A DNA stretch of 6,820 nucleotides from Acidimicrobiaceae bacterium. GTDB taxonomy: Bacteria; Actinomycetota; Acidimicrobiia; Acidimicrobiales; Salinilacustritrichaceae. The DNA lies in assembly GCA_003476595.1 (NCBI GenBank), contig DMTU01000310.1, forward strand, positions 1,816-8,635. The letters run 5' to 3'. This document shows positions 1-6,703 of this stretch, piece after piece. Under the pieces are notes generated by a model, which was not told where the DNA came from, made no database searches, and worked only from the letters and a program-made list of their open reading frames with translations. The first letter of the stretch is position 1; each line of letters starts with the position of its first letter. The translations under genes and the position numbers were made by a program.

Positions 1-145
1 GGTTGTGCATGTCGCCGCCCATCAGCGGGTGGGGGTGGGTCACCACCGCGGCGGCCCGGGGGTCCTCGGCGAGGGACCAGGCCAGCTCGATCGCGACGCC
101 GTCGGCGGTGGTCGCCTGGGCGGGCGGGGCGCTTCGGTCTGCCAT
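1..145 (-). CDS. Alpha/beta hydrolase, N-terminal part (runs off the left edge)
   Basis: Reading the minus strand from an ATG at 145-143 gives 48 complete codons, open to the window edge. Residues 31-48 read AAAVVTHPHPLMGGDMHN. The HPHPxxGG(D/T)MHN block after a hydrophobic beta-strand is typical of small cytosolic alpha/beta hydrolases related to dienelactone hydrolase (the COG2945-like group), where it forms the oxyanion-hole loop. The nucleophile elbow and the catalytic Asp and His would lie outside the window, so activity and substrate cannot be judged. The gene diverges from the GroES-like gene with 27 bp between the start codons. A -10-like TACCGT lies 8 bp upstream of the ATG, which suggests a leaderless or nearly leaderless mRNA. 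The ATG is preferred because the reading frame, family motif and promoter spacing all agree. The family call is fairly secure; the exact function is unknown. Confidence 0.8.
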   Translation of the reverse strand, partial: MADRSAPPAQATTADGVAIELAWSLAEDPRAAAVVTHPHPLMGGDMHN

Positions 146-153
146 CCGGGCGC

Positions 154-159
154 ACGGTA
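154..159 (-). promoter_or_regulatory. -10 element TACCGT for the alpha/beta hydrolase gene
   Basis: On the minus strand TACCGT matches the actinobacterial TANNNT -10 consensus and ends 8 nt before the ATG at 145. This places the transcription start at the start codon or within about 3 nt of it, so no Shine-Dalgarno site is possible on such a transcript. Its TA (158-159) is also the TA of the opposite-strand -10. I see no clear -35 box; it would fall inside the GroES-like gene. Confidence 0.5.
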
Positions 160-163
160 GCGT
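158..163 (+). promoter_or_regulatory. -10 element TAGCGT for the GroES-like gene (leaderless)
   Basis: TAGCGT fits TANNNT and is followed by 9 nt and then ATG at 173, so the mRNA would start at or just before the start codon. The surrounding 12-mer GGTAGCGTCGCC (156-167) recurs exactly before the monooxygenase-like gene (6354-6365). That supports a real promoter core. No convincing -35 hexamer is visible. Confidence 0.55.
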
Positions 164-172
164 CGCCCCTCC

Positions 173-511
173 ATGACCGAGCCCGGCACCGACGGCGACA
201 AGCTCCCGATCAAGATGCTGAACGACCGCATCCTGGTCGAGATCGACCGGGGTGACGGCGAGCGCAAGTCCACCGGCGGCATCCTCATCCCCGCCACCGC
301 CCAGATGGGCAAGCGCCTGGCGTGGGCCCGGGTCGTGGCCACCGGCGCCAACGTCCGCAACATGGAGATCGGCGACCGGGTGCTGTTCAACCCCGAGGAC
401 CGCTACGAGGTCGAGGTCCGGGGCGACGAATACATCATCCTGCGCGAGCGCGACATCCACGCCGTGGCCTCCGAGCGCCTCGAAGAGGGCAGCACCGGGC
501 TCTACCTGTAG
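173..511 (+). CDS. GroES-like co-chaperonin (Cpn10 family), stand-alone paralogue
   Basis: This 112-residue protein has the Cpn10 fold signature. It has a PIKMLNDRILVEID first strand (12-25), a mobile-loop region ERKSTGGILIPATAQ (30-44) with the GGI-L/V-hydrophobic GroEL-contact motif, then GDRVLF (67-72) and a C-terminal VRGDEYIILRERDIHAV block (82-98). GroES normally forms a heptameric lid on GroEL in the cytosol. Compared with E. coli GroES, the stretch between the ATG-like strand (about 56-58) and IGDRVLF is about 9 residues shorter, so the roof beta-hairpin seems to be missing. There is also an extra tail (100-112) ending STGLYL. No groEL is next to it, so it is probably an additional GroES-like protein and not the main groES; I therefore give no symbol. 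ATG 173 is chosen because it sits just after a -10 element. It may cap GroEL or act with another partner; this is not decided by the sequence. Confidence 0.85.
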   Translation: MTEPGTDGDKLPIKMLNDRILVEIDRGDGERKSTGGILIPATAQMGKRLAWARVVATGANVRNMEIGDRVLFNPEDRYEVEVRGDEYIILRERDIHAVASERLEEGSTGLYL

Positions 512-531
512 GGCACTGGGCCACCCGGCTC

Positions 532-569
532 GGCTCGGTCTGGGCCACCTGGACCAGACCCCGCGAGCC
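532..569 (+). terminator. Possible hairpin terminator after the GroES-like gene
   Basis: About 20 bp after the stop codon, GGTCTGG (537-543) pairs with CCAGACC (554-560) across a 10-nt loop. An outer GGCTC (532-536) can pair with GAGCC (565-569) if CCGC (561-564) bulges out. There is no T-tract, so it would be a non-canonical (I-shaped) terminator of the kind proposed in actinobacteria. The position between two + strand genes with separate promoters fits, but GC-rich DNA makes such hairpins easily. Confidence 0.3.
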
Positions 570-642
570 GTTCGCGCCACGACCCGGGACAGAAGGTCAA
601 CAGACGGCCAACACGGGCCCAGGTGACCCTGTGTGGCGGTCG

Positions 643-660
643 CGTGACCGTACGATCACG
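643..660 (+). promoter_or_regulatory. -10 element TACGAT within an 18-bp dyad, upstream of the carboxypeptidase gene
   Basis: TACGAT at 651-656 fits TANNNT and is identical to the hisI -10. It lies in CGTGACCGTACGATCACG (643-660), which equals its own reverse complement at 16 of 18 positions. A transcript starting near 663 would have a 5' leader of about 55 nt before ATG 717, unlike the leaderless neighbours. A second copy of GTGACC lies 21 bp upstream (623-628 versus 644-649). A dyad covering the -10 is a classic repressor-type operator position, but the regulator is unknown. Confidence 0.4.
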
Positions 661-705
661 AGCACTGCAACACACCTTTCGAGGTGGGCGGCACCGACCA
701 GCAAC

Positions 706-710
706 GGGGG
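706..710 (+). promoter_or_regulatory. Ribosome binding site (GGGGG) supporting the ATG 717 start
   Basis: A GGGGG run sits 6 nt before ATG 717, a good Shine-Dalgarno spacing. The in-frame GTG at 684 has a GAG only about one nucleotide upstream, and the in-frame ATG at 822 has only a weak GGG. This favours 717 as the start. Confidence 0.4.
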
Positions 711-716
711 TCGGAC

Positions 717-2009
717 ATGCTCACCGTGGACGTGCCGACGGGCGCTGGCGCGCGCGGGCGGACGGTCGCGGCGAGCGGGGGCTCCGGCCTGTCGCGCGCC
801 TCCCGAAACCCCACGGGTCCGATGCAACCTCTCCGTCCTCGCCTCACGGTCTCCGCGCTCGCCGGCGGCCTCGCCCTCACCGTCGGTCTGGGCGCCTTCC
901 TCAGCCCGCCCCAGAGCGCCAACGCGTCCAGCACGACCGGTCGGGCCGAGGCGGCTGCGACCGCCGCGCCCCCGACCGTGCCCGGCTCGCTCCCGGCGGC
1001 CGGCCCGTCCATGGCGTTCCCCGGCATCGACGGCGTCGACCTGCTGGCGCTGGGCTACCAGGGCGTGGACCTCGATGCGGTGACCGTGGCCGACCTCGAT
1101 CTCCCGCTGCCGGAGCTGCCGACCGAGCGGGCCACCGAGCTGCGGGCCCGCATCGTCGTCGCCACCGCCCACGTGGAGGGCCTGCGCGCCGCCGAGTACG
1201 TCCTCTACGAGACGGCGCGCTCGATGCGCGTCGACGTCCGTGCTGCCGGCGCCGAGGTCGTGGCGCGCACCGCCGCCCACGCTGCGGCCGAGGCCCGAGC
1301 ATCCGAGCTGCGGGCCGCCGCGGTGCAGCGCCCCGTCCCGGCCAACGACCTGCCCCGCCGTCCCGCGCACGACCCCGAGCTCGTCGACGCCGTGGACGCG
1401 GAGGCGGCCGCAGCCGCGGCGCTGGCCGAGGCCGAGCAGCGGACCCAGGGCCTCGAGGCTCGCCGCCAGGACCACCGCGCCGCCCTCGACCTCGCCCACC
1501 GATCGGCCAACCGGATGGACGCCCACATCGAGTACCTCCACAACGAGCTGCGCCACGCCCGCTCGGGGATGCTGGCCGCCGGGCGGTGGCTGGCCGAGGA
1601 GGAGCGCGGCCGTCAGGACCTCCCCCTCGTGCGCGTCGAGGGCTTCCGGGTCCACGCCTCCATCGCCGGCTCGCTGCGGGACATGGTCGTCGCCGCCCGG
1701 GCCGACGGCATCGACCTGCGCGGCAAGGCGTACCGCTCCACCCAGCGCCAGATCGAGCTGCGCAGGCAGAACTGCGGGCCGACGGAGTTCGACATCCACG
1801 AGAAGTCGAGCAGCGCGTGCTCGCCGCCGACGGCCAAGCCCAACCGGTCCCTGCACGAGAGCGGCCTCGCCGTCGACTTCCGCCACGGCGAGGAGAGCAT
1901 CACCTCTCGCCTTTCGCCCGCCTACCAGTGGCTGGCCGCCAACGCTGCCGGCTACGGGTTCTTCAACCTGGCCAGCGAGCCGTGGCACTGGAGCGTGTCG
2001 GCGGCCTGA
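717..2009 (+). CDS. Secreted M15/VanY-type D-alanyl-D-alanine carboxypeptidase with coiled-coil stalk
   Basis: The protein has 430 residues. A hydrophobic segment (43-63) followed by SANA|SS (cleavage likely after residue 70) is a signal peptide. An Ala/Pro-rich linker comes next, then charged Ala-rich helices (about 136-205 and 224-300) likely to form a coiled coil. The C-terminal domain (about 305-430) is peptidase family M15B. It has YRSTQRQ (339-345; compare the YRSxxxQ substrate-binding motif), [10 protein letters not shown] with zinc ligands H380 and D387, and EPWHW with catalytic E421 and zinc ligand H424. All catalytic residues are present. Cys353 and Cys368 could form a disulfide outside the cell. 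Family members remove the terminal D-Ala from peptidoglycan stem peptides, so a role in cell-wall trimming is expected. The start is uncertain. ATG 717 has a good ribosome site, but ATG 822 (residue 36) would give a more usual signal-peptide n-region. The long 35-residue N-terminus before it has no recognisable motif. Confidence 0.85.
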   Translation: MLTVDVPTGAGARGRTVAASGGSGLSRASRNPTGPMQPLRPRLTVSALAGGLALTVGLGAFLSPPQSANASSTTGRAEAAATAAPPTVPGSLPAAGPSMAFPGIDGVDLLALGYQGVDLDAVTVADLDLPLPELPTERATELRARIVVATAHVEGLRAAEYVLYETARSMRVDVRAAGAEVVARTAAHAAAEARASELRAAAVQRPVPANDLPRRPAHDPELVDAVDAEAAAAAALAEAEQRTQGLEARRQDHRAALDLAHRSANRMDAHIEYLHNELRHARSGMLAAGRWLAEEERGRQDLPLVRVEGFRVHASIAGSLRDMVVAARADGIDLRGKAYRSTQRQIELRRQNCGPTEFDIHEKSSSACSPPTAKPNRSLHESGLAVDFRHGEESITSRLSPAYQWLAANAAGYGFFNLASEPWHWSVSAA

Positions 2010-2049
2010 CCCGGGCTGATCGCACTTCGGGGGTCGGCGGGGCCGGACC

Positions 2050-2055
2050 TACGAT
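2050..2055 (+). promoter_or_regulatory. -10 element TACGAT for hisI (leaderless)
   Basis: TACGAT lies in the 53-bp gap after the carboxypeptidase gene, with 7 nt between it and ATG 2063. A leaderless or near-leaderless mRNA is implied, which leaves no room for a leader peptide, attenuator or riboswitch ahead of hisI-trpE. It also fixes the hisI start, since the reading frame stays open for more than 1.4 kb upstream. Confidence 0.5.
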
Positions 2056-2062
2056 GCGAGCC

Positions 2063-2442
2063 ATGACCGGCCCGACCACCACCCCGCTCGCCTTCGTCGA
2101 GGGCCACCTGGACAACGTCAAGTACAACGACGACGGCCTGGTCCCCGCCATCGTCCAGGAGGAGGGCACCGGGAAGATCCTGATGCTGGCCTGGATGAAC
2201 GACGAGTCGCTGCGCAAGAGCCTCGAGACCGGCCGCACCTGGTTCTGGAGCCGGTCCCGCCAGGAGTACTGGTGCAAGGGCGAGACCTCCGGTGACCGCC
2301 AGTACATCCGCGAGGCCCACTACGACTGCGACGGCGACACGATCCTGCTGGTCGTGGAGCAGGAGGGCAGCGGGGCGTGCCACACCGGCGAGTACTCCTG
2401 CTTCTACCGGTCGTTCACCGACCCCGACGTCGCGCCGAACGG

Positions 2443-2446
<4 letters not shown>
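2063..2446 (+). CDS. hisI: Phosphoribosyl-AMP cyclohydrolase
   Basis: HisI opens the purine ring of phosphoribosyl-AMP to give ProFAR, the third step of cytosolic histidine synthesis. The 127-residue protein is the stand-alone cyclohydrolase, without the HisE pyrophosphohydrolase domain fused to it in enterobacteria. Visible signatures are MLAWMN (41-46), [16 protein letters not shown] (62-77), DCDGD (88-92) with the metal-binding aspartates D88, D90 and D92, and ACHTGEYSC (105-113). Cys89, Cys106 and Cys113 match the three zinc-binding cysteines known in the family. Length and motifs are complete, so it should be active. The start follows the -10 element by 7 nt. Its stop codon overlaps the trpE start, implying co-expression; a hisI-trpE neighbourhood is common in actinobacteria. 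Confidence 0.97.
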
Positions 2447-3986
<1,540 letters not shown>

Positions 3987-3990
<4 letters not shown>

Positions 3991-4835
3991 CCGAGGTCGA
4001 CACCCCGAGGGGCGCCCCCATCCAACGAGACGTGGTCCGGGTCTGGGGCCCCGACGCCCTGACGTTCCTCCAGGGCCAGCTGAGCCAGGACGTGGACGCG
4101 CTCGGGGTGCACACCTCGTCGTGGACGTTCGTGCTCCAGCCCCAGGGCAAGGTCGACGCCTGGGCCCGCATCACCCGCACCGCCGCCGACGAGGTCCTCC
4201 TCGACATCGACGACGGCTGGGGCCAGGCCCTGCACGACCGCCTGAAGCGGTTCCTCATCCGCACCAAGGCCGAGCTGGAGGTGCTCGACTGGCCCGCCGT
4301 CGCCGTGCGCGGCACCGGCGCCCCTCGGGGCGACGTCCCCGACGGCGTCCTGCGCCTCGCCCCGCCCGGGGGCACCGTCACGGGCTACGACCTGCTCGGT
4401 CCCGGCGCGGAGCTCCCGGCCGAGGTCGAGCCGATGACCGCCGCCCAGCTCCGGGCCCACGACGTCGAGCACGGCGTGCCCGCCATGGGCCGCGAGCTCA
4501 CCGAGGCCACGATCCCCGCCGAGATCGGCGACTGGATCGTGGACGAGTCCGTCTCGTTCACCAAGGGCTGCTTCGTCGGCCAGGAGCTCACCGCCCGCAT
4601 CGACAGCCGCGGCGGCAACGTGCCCCGCCACCTGCGCGCCATCGTGCTCGACGCCCCGGTCGAGGAGGGCACGCCCGTCGAGTGCGACGGACCGGCCGCC
4701 ACCGTCACGACTGCGGCGGTGTCGGACCGGCACGGGCCCATCGCCCTCGCCTTCCTCGGACGGGCCGTCCTGGAGGGTGCCGAGGTCACCGTCGGCGGCG
4801 TGCCCGGGGTCGTGCGCGTGCTCCCCATCAGCTGA
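3987..4835 (+). CDS. ygfZ: YgfZ/GcvT-like folate-binding protein
   Basis: The 282-residue protein resembles the aminomethyltransferase (GcvT) fold but carries the YgfZ signature KGCFVGQE (193-200), with the conserved Cys195. YgfZ proteins bind a tetrahydrofolate derivative and support assembly or repair of certain iron-sulfur enzymes in the cytosol; they are not the glycine-cleavage T protein. Other family-like segments are LTFLQGQLSQDV (25-36), where GcvT relatives keep a folate-pocket strand, and the C-terminal barrel (about 213-282). The ATG overlaps the trpE TGA by 4 bp, and GGAAGG (3971-3976) lies 10 nt upstream, so it is probably translated from the trpE message. None of the neighbouring tryptophan or histidine enzymes needs an iron-sulfur cluster, so the linkage is not explained by function. 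The family call is firm; the client enzymes are unknown. Confidence 0.9.
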
Positions 4836-4837
4836 GG
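4834..4837 (+). promoter_or_regulatory. Ribosome binding site GAGG for the surface-protein gene
   Basis: GAGG overlaps the ygfZ stop codon and lies 6 nt before GTG 4844 (3 nt before the adjacent in-frame GTG 4841). The spacing favours 4844 and suggests re-initiation by ribosomes finishing ygfZ. I see no separate TANNNT promoter in the 8-bp gap. Confidence 0.4.
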
Positions 4838-4843
4838 CCCGTG

Positions 4844-5740
4844 GTGCGGTTCCCGCAGGTGCGCCACCCCGGACGCCTCGTCGCCGTGGTGGCGGGCGTG
4901 GCCCTCGTGATCGCCGTGTTCGGCAGCACCTGCAGCGCCCCCGAGCGGGCCACCCTGCCCCCGCCCGATCCCACCGCCACGACCCAGCCGGCGGAGACCA
5001 CGACCTCGGTCGACCACTCCCGCACCGTCCTGCAGGCCGTGGCCGGCCAGACGACCACGAGCCTGGCCGAGTTCGGCGACGCGATCCTCAGCGGCGACGT
5101 CACCGGCCCGTCGGGGCCGGTCCCGGGCGCGATCGTGCGCATCGAGCGGCTGGTCGGCGACGCGGTCCAGGTCCGCGAGGTCCGCACGGGCGACGACGGC
5201 ACCTGGGTGCTGGAGGGGCTGCCGGGTGGGCGCATCCGCGTGCGGGCGTTCGCCCCGCCCACGCTGGCGATGCTCGAGCCCGAGGTCTTCTTCCTCACCG
5301 AGTCCCAGCCGCGGGAGCTGCGGTTGGTGGTCCGCGAGCACCAGGGGATCCTCGTGCTCTCCGACGTCACGCCGCCGGCGCCGACGGTGGGCGACACGGT
5401 GAGCCTCGCGGTGAGGGTCGTGGAGAAGGTGGTCGGTGACGACGGCGTCGCCCGGACCCGGCCGCTCCCGGGGCAGCCGGTGCAGGTGCGATCGGCCGGG
5501 TGGGAGCTGGTCGACGCCCCGAGCGCCACGGACAGCGACGGCGTGGCCGTGTTCACCTACCGCTGCGAGCAGACCGCCTCGGTGACCGCGACCGCGGTGG
5601 TGCCCGCCGGCGCCGAGGAGCGCACCTTCCCGCTCGAGGTCCCGTCCTGCGCACCCCGCCCGACGACCACGACCACGACCACGACGGAGCCGGACGGGGT
5701 GACCCCGCCGTCGGGCCCGACGACGACCGAGGACGACTGA
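4844..5740 (+). CDS. Membrane-anchored surface protein with carboxypeptidase-regulatory-like and Ig-like domains
   Basis: Function not recognised. The 298-residue product (GTG start; GTG 4841 is equally open) has an N-terminal hydrophobic helix (12-27) followed by GSTC30. The Thr before the Cys is a poor lipobox, so a membrane anchor or an unusual lipoprotein is possible. Residues 33-75 form a Pro/Thr-rich linker. Residues about 82-136 (GDVTGPSGPVPGAIVRIE, then TGDDGTWVLEGLPGG) look like a carboxypeptidase-regulatory/CnaB-type beta-sandwich. Residues about 168-266 resemble a bacterial Ig-like fold, with PTVGDTVSLAVRV and ATDSDGVAVFTY; Cys241 and Cys269 could form a disulfide. The C-terminus has eight consecutive threonines (274-281) and ends TTTEDD, with no sortase motif or C-terminal helix. 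This fits a protein displayed in the cell wall, perhaps for structure or binding, with no catalytic motif visible. It lies 8 bp after ygfZ and is probably in the same operon. Confidence 0.7.
   Translation: MRFPQVRHPGRLVAVVAGVALVIAVFGSTCSAPERATLPPPDPTATTQPAETTTSVDHSRTVLQAVAGQTTTSLAEFGDAILSGDVTGPSGPVPGAIVRIERLVGDAVQVREVRTGDDGTWVLEGLPGGRIRVRAFAPPTLAMLEPEVFFLTESQPRELRLVVREHQGILVLSDVTPPAPTVGDTVSLAVRVVEKVVGDDGVARTRPLPGQPVQVRSAGWELVDAPSATDSDGVAVFTYRCEQTASVTATAVVPAGAEERTFPLEVPSCAPRPTTTTTTTTEPDGVTPPSGPTTTEDD
5663..5686 (+). repeat. Hexamer ACGACC tandem run coding for polythreonine
   Basis: ACGACC is repeated three times in tandem, followed by ACGACG, encoding eight threonines near the C-terminus of the surface protein. 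Such a run can change in length by slippage in 6-bp steps without shifting the frame, so linker length may vary between strains. That variation is inferred. Confidence 0.7.
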
Positions 5741-5751
5741 GGACGACGGAG
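5722..5751 (+). repeat. Three tandem decamers GACGACNGAG across a stop codon and upstream of the J-protein promoter
   Basis: Units are GACGACCGAG (5722-5731), GACGACTGAG (5732-5741) and GACGACGGAG (5742-5751), differing only at position 7. The T in the second unit creates the TGA stop of the surface-protein gene. The array ends 7 bp before the -10 element TAGGGT, so it covers roughly -50 to -21 of the J-protein transcript and replaces any ordinary -35 box. Exact one-turn spacing would put each unit on the same DNA face. Confidence 0.65.
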
Positions 5752-5758
5752 GCCCTCG

Positions 5759-5764
5759 TAGGGT
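5759..5764 (+). promoter_or_regulatory. -10 element TAGGGT for the J-domain protein gene (leaderless)
   Basis: TAGGGT fits TANNNT and is followed by 7 nt and ATG 5772. This spacing matches the other leaderless starts in the window and shows that the in-frame GTG at 5763, which overlaps this element, is not the start. Confidence 0.5.
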
Positions 5765-5771
5765 GGCCCCC

Positions 5772-6332
5772 ATGGGTCACCAGCAGGACGGGAGGGAGCC
5801 CCGCCACTACGACGAGCTCGGCGTCGCCCCCTCCGCGTCCCCGGCGGACATCCGCGCCGCCTACGTGGCCCTGGCCCGCCGTCACCACCCCGACCGCATG
5901 GGCGCCTCCAGCGAGCAGGCCCGAGCCGACGCCGCCGCCCGGATGGCCCGGGTGAACGCGGCGTGGACGGTCCTGTCCGACCCGGCCAAGCGTGCCGCAT
6001 ACGACGCCCGCCTCGCCGGCCCGTCGACCACGGCGAGCGGCGCCCACGTGCGGGATCCGGACAGCTCGTTCCAGCCCTTCGACACCTCCGACGACGTCGA
6101 CCCCCGGCTCTTCGACGACACGCCCACGGGCGCCCCCAGCATCCCCCGGCTGTTCGCCCTCGCCCCCGCGACGCTGGCCGCGGTCGGCGTCACCATGATC
6201 CTCGGCGGCGCGTTCCTCGGCTACGGCGGGATGCTCATCGCCGGGTTCTTCGTGCTCGCGCTCGCCGGGCTGAGCTTCCTCGCCCTGCCCTTCGTCGCCC
6301 TCATCAACGCCAGCCGCTCCGACCGGGAGTGA
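5772..6332 (+). CDS. Membrane-tethered J-domain (DnaJ-like) protein
   Basis: The 186-residue protein starts with a J domain (about 12-81). It has HYDELGV (12-18), helix II IRAAYVALARRH (27-38), the HPD motif at 39-41 that stimulates the Hsp70 ATPase, and a final helix ending SDPAKRAAYDARL (69-81). An acidic linker (95-117) follows. Two hydrophobic segments (about 129-150 and 154-178) are joined by a very short Gly-rich turn and likely form a transmembrane hairpin, leaving both ends in the cytosol. It lacks the Gly/Phe region, zinc-finger and substrate-binding domains of true DnaJ, so it is a specialised J-protein that probably recruits DnaK to the membrane. Its client is unknown. ATG 5772 is chosen from the promoter spacing. 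The neighbouring surface protein is a possible but unproven partner. Confidence 0.88.
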   Translation: MGHQQDGREPRHYDELGVAPSASPADIRAAYVALARRHHPDRMGASSEQARADAAARMARVNAAWTVLSDPAKRAAYDARLAGPSTTASGAHVRDPDSSFQPFDTSDDVDPRLFDDTPTGAPSIPRLFALAPATLAAVGVTMILGGAFLGYGGMLIAGFFVLALAGLSFLALPFVALINASRSDRE

Positions 6333-6355
6333 CCGTCCACGGCGAGGCCGTCGGG

Positions 6356-6361
6356 TAGCGT
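6356..6361 (+). promoter_or_regulatory. -10 element TAGCGT for the ABM-domain gene (leaderless)
   Basis: TAGCGT lies 8 nt before ATG 6370 in the 37-bp gap after the J-protein gene. The 12-mer GGTAGCGTCGCC (6354-6365) is identical to that before the GroES-like gene (156-167). This promoter could also transcribe trpC downstream. Confidence 0.55.
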
Positions 6362-6369
6362 CGCCGCCC

Positions 6370-6681
6370 ATGTCGCAGCTCACCGTCATCGCCCGCATCC
6401 AGGCCCAGGAAGGCAAGCGTGACGAGATCGTCGCCGCCTTCCAGGAGTACTTCCCGCAGGTCGAGTCCGAGGACGGCACCCGCGTGTACGCCATCAGCAC
6501 CGACACCGGCGACGAGACCTCCGTGTGGGTCTACGAGATGTACACCGACAACGACGCCCTCAAGGCCCACGGCGCCAGCGACGCCTTCAAGGCCTTCGGC
6601 GGCAAGATCGGCGGCCTCCTCGCCGGCGCCCCCGAGCTGCACATCTGCACCCCGGTGCAGGCCAAGGGCCTCCCCGGCTGA
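6370..6681 (+). CDS. Small ABM-fold (antibiotic biosynthesis monooxygenase-like) protein
   Basis: The 103-residue protein matches the dimeric alpha/beta ABM ferredoxin-like fold (YgiN-type quinol monooxygenases and relatives). It has LTVIARIQAQEGKRDEIVAAF (4-24, strand plus helix), TRVYAISTD (37-45), SVWVYEMYTDNDALKAHGAS (51-70) and a C-terminal helix and strand through GKIGGLLAGAPELHI (78-92). Family members oxidise quinols or other phenolics without cofactor, but many have no known substrate and some are only structural. E56 and H67 lie where the family often has conserved pocket residues. It has its own leaderless promoter and lies 22 bp before trpC. A direct part in tryptophan synthesis is not expected; co-transcription with trpC is likely. 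Confidence 0.82.
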   Translation: MSQLTVIARIQAQEGKRDEIVAAFQEYFPQVESEDGTRVYAISTDTGDETSVWVYEMYTDNDALKAHGASDAFKAFGGKIGGLLAGAPELHICTPVQAKGLPG

Positions 6682-6703
6682 CCACCGGCACGGGCGACGG
6701 GCC

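Noticed and set aside
684..716. GTG 684 as start of the carboxypeptidase
   Set aside because: Its SD-like GAG is too close, and ATG 717 has a GGGGG at good spacing. The added residues [10 protein letters not shown] carry no signal.
512..716. A c-di-AMP (ydaO-type) riboswitch ahead of the wall hydrolase, as in some actinobacteria
   Set aside because: The predicted leader after the -10 is only about 55 nt, too short for that class, and I could not see its conserved core.
597..1988. 463-codon open frame on the minus strand opposite the carboxypeptidase gene
   Set aside because: The + strand frame has a signal peptide and complete M15 motifs. The antisense product is low-complexity Gly/Arg/Val-rich with no motif, as expected from GC-rich third positions.
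2010..2062. A trp/his leader peptide or attenuator
   Set aside because: Only 53 bp with no Trp- or His-rich short frame, and the promoter appears to abut the hisI start.
2377..2442. Longer trpE starting at ATG 2377
   Set aside because: It would overlap hisI by 70 bp and add an Arg/Leu-rich stretch that is only the out-of-frame reading of the conserved hisI C-terminus.
5763..5771. GTG 5763 as start of the J-protein
   Set aside because: It overlaps the -10 element TAGGGT, which fits a leaderless start at ATG 5772.
4385..5773. 462-codon open frame on the minus strand spanning the ygfZ end and the surface-protein gene
   Set aside because: It is His/Arg/Gly-rich and crosses two real genes; it is a mirror of their codon bias.
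6333..6369. Hairpin ACGG/CCGT or GGCGA/TCGCC as a terminator after the J-protein gene
   Set aside because: Stems are only 4-5 bp, loops vary, there is no T-tract, and the region holds the -10 element; not above chance in such GC-rich DNA.
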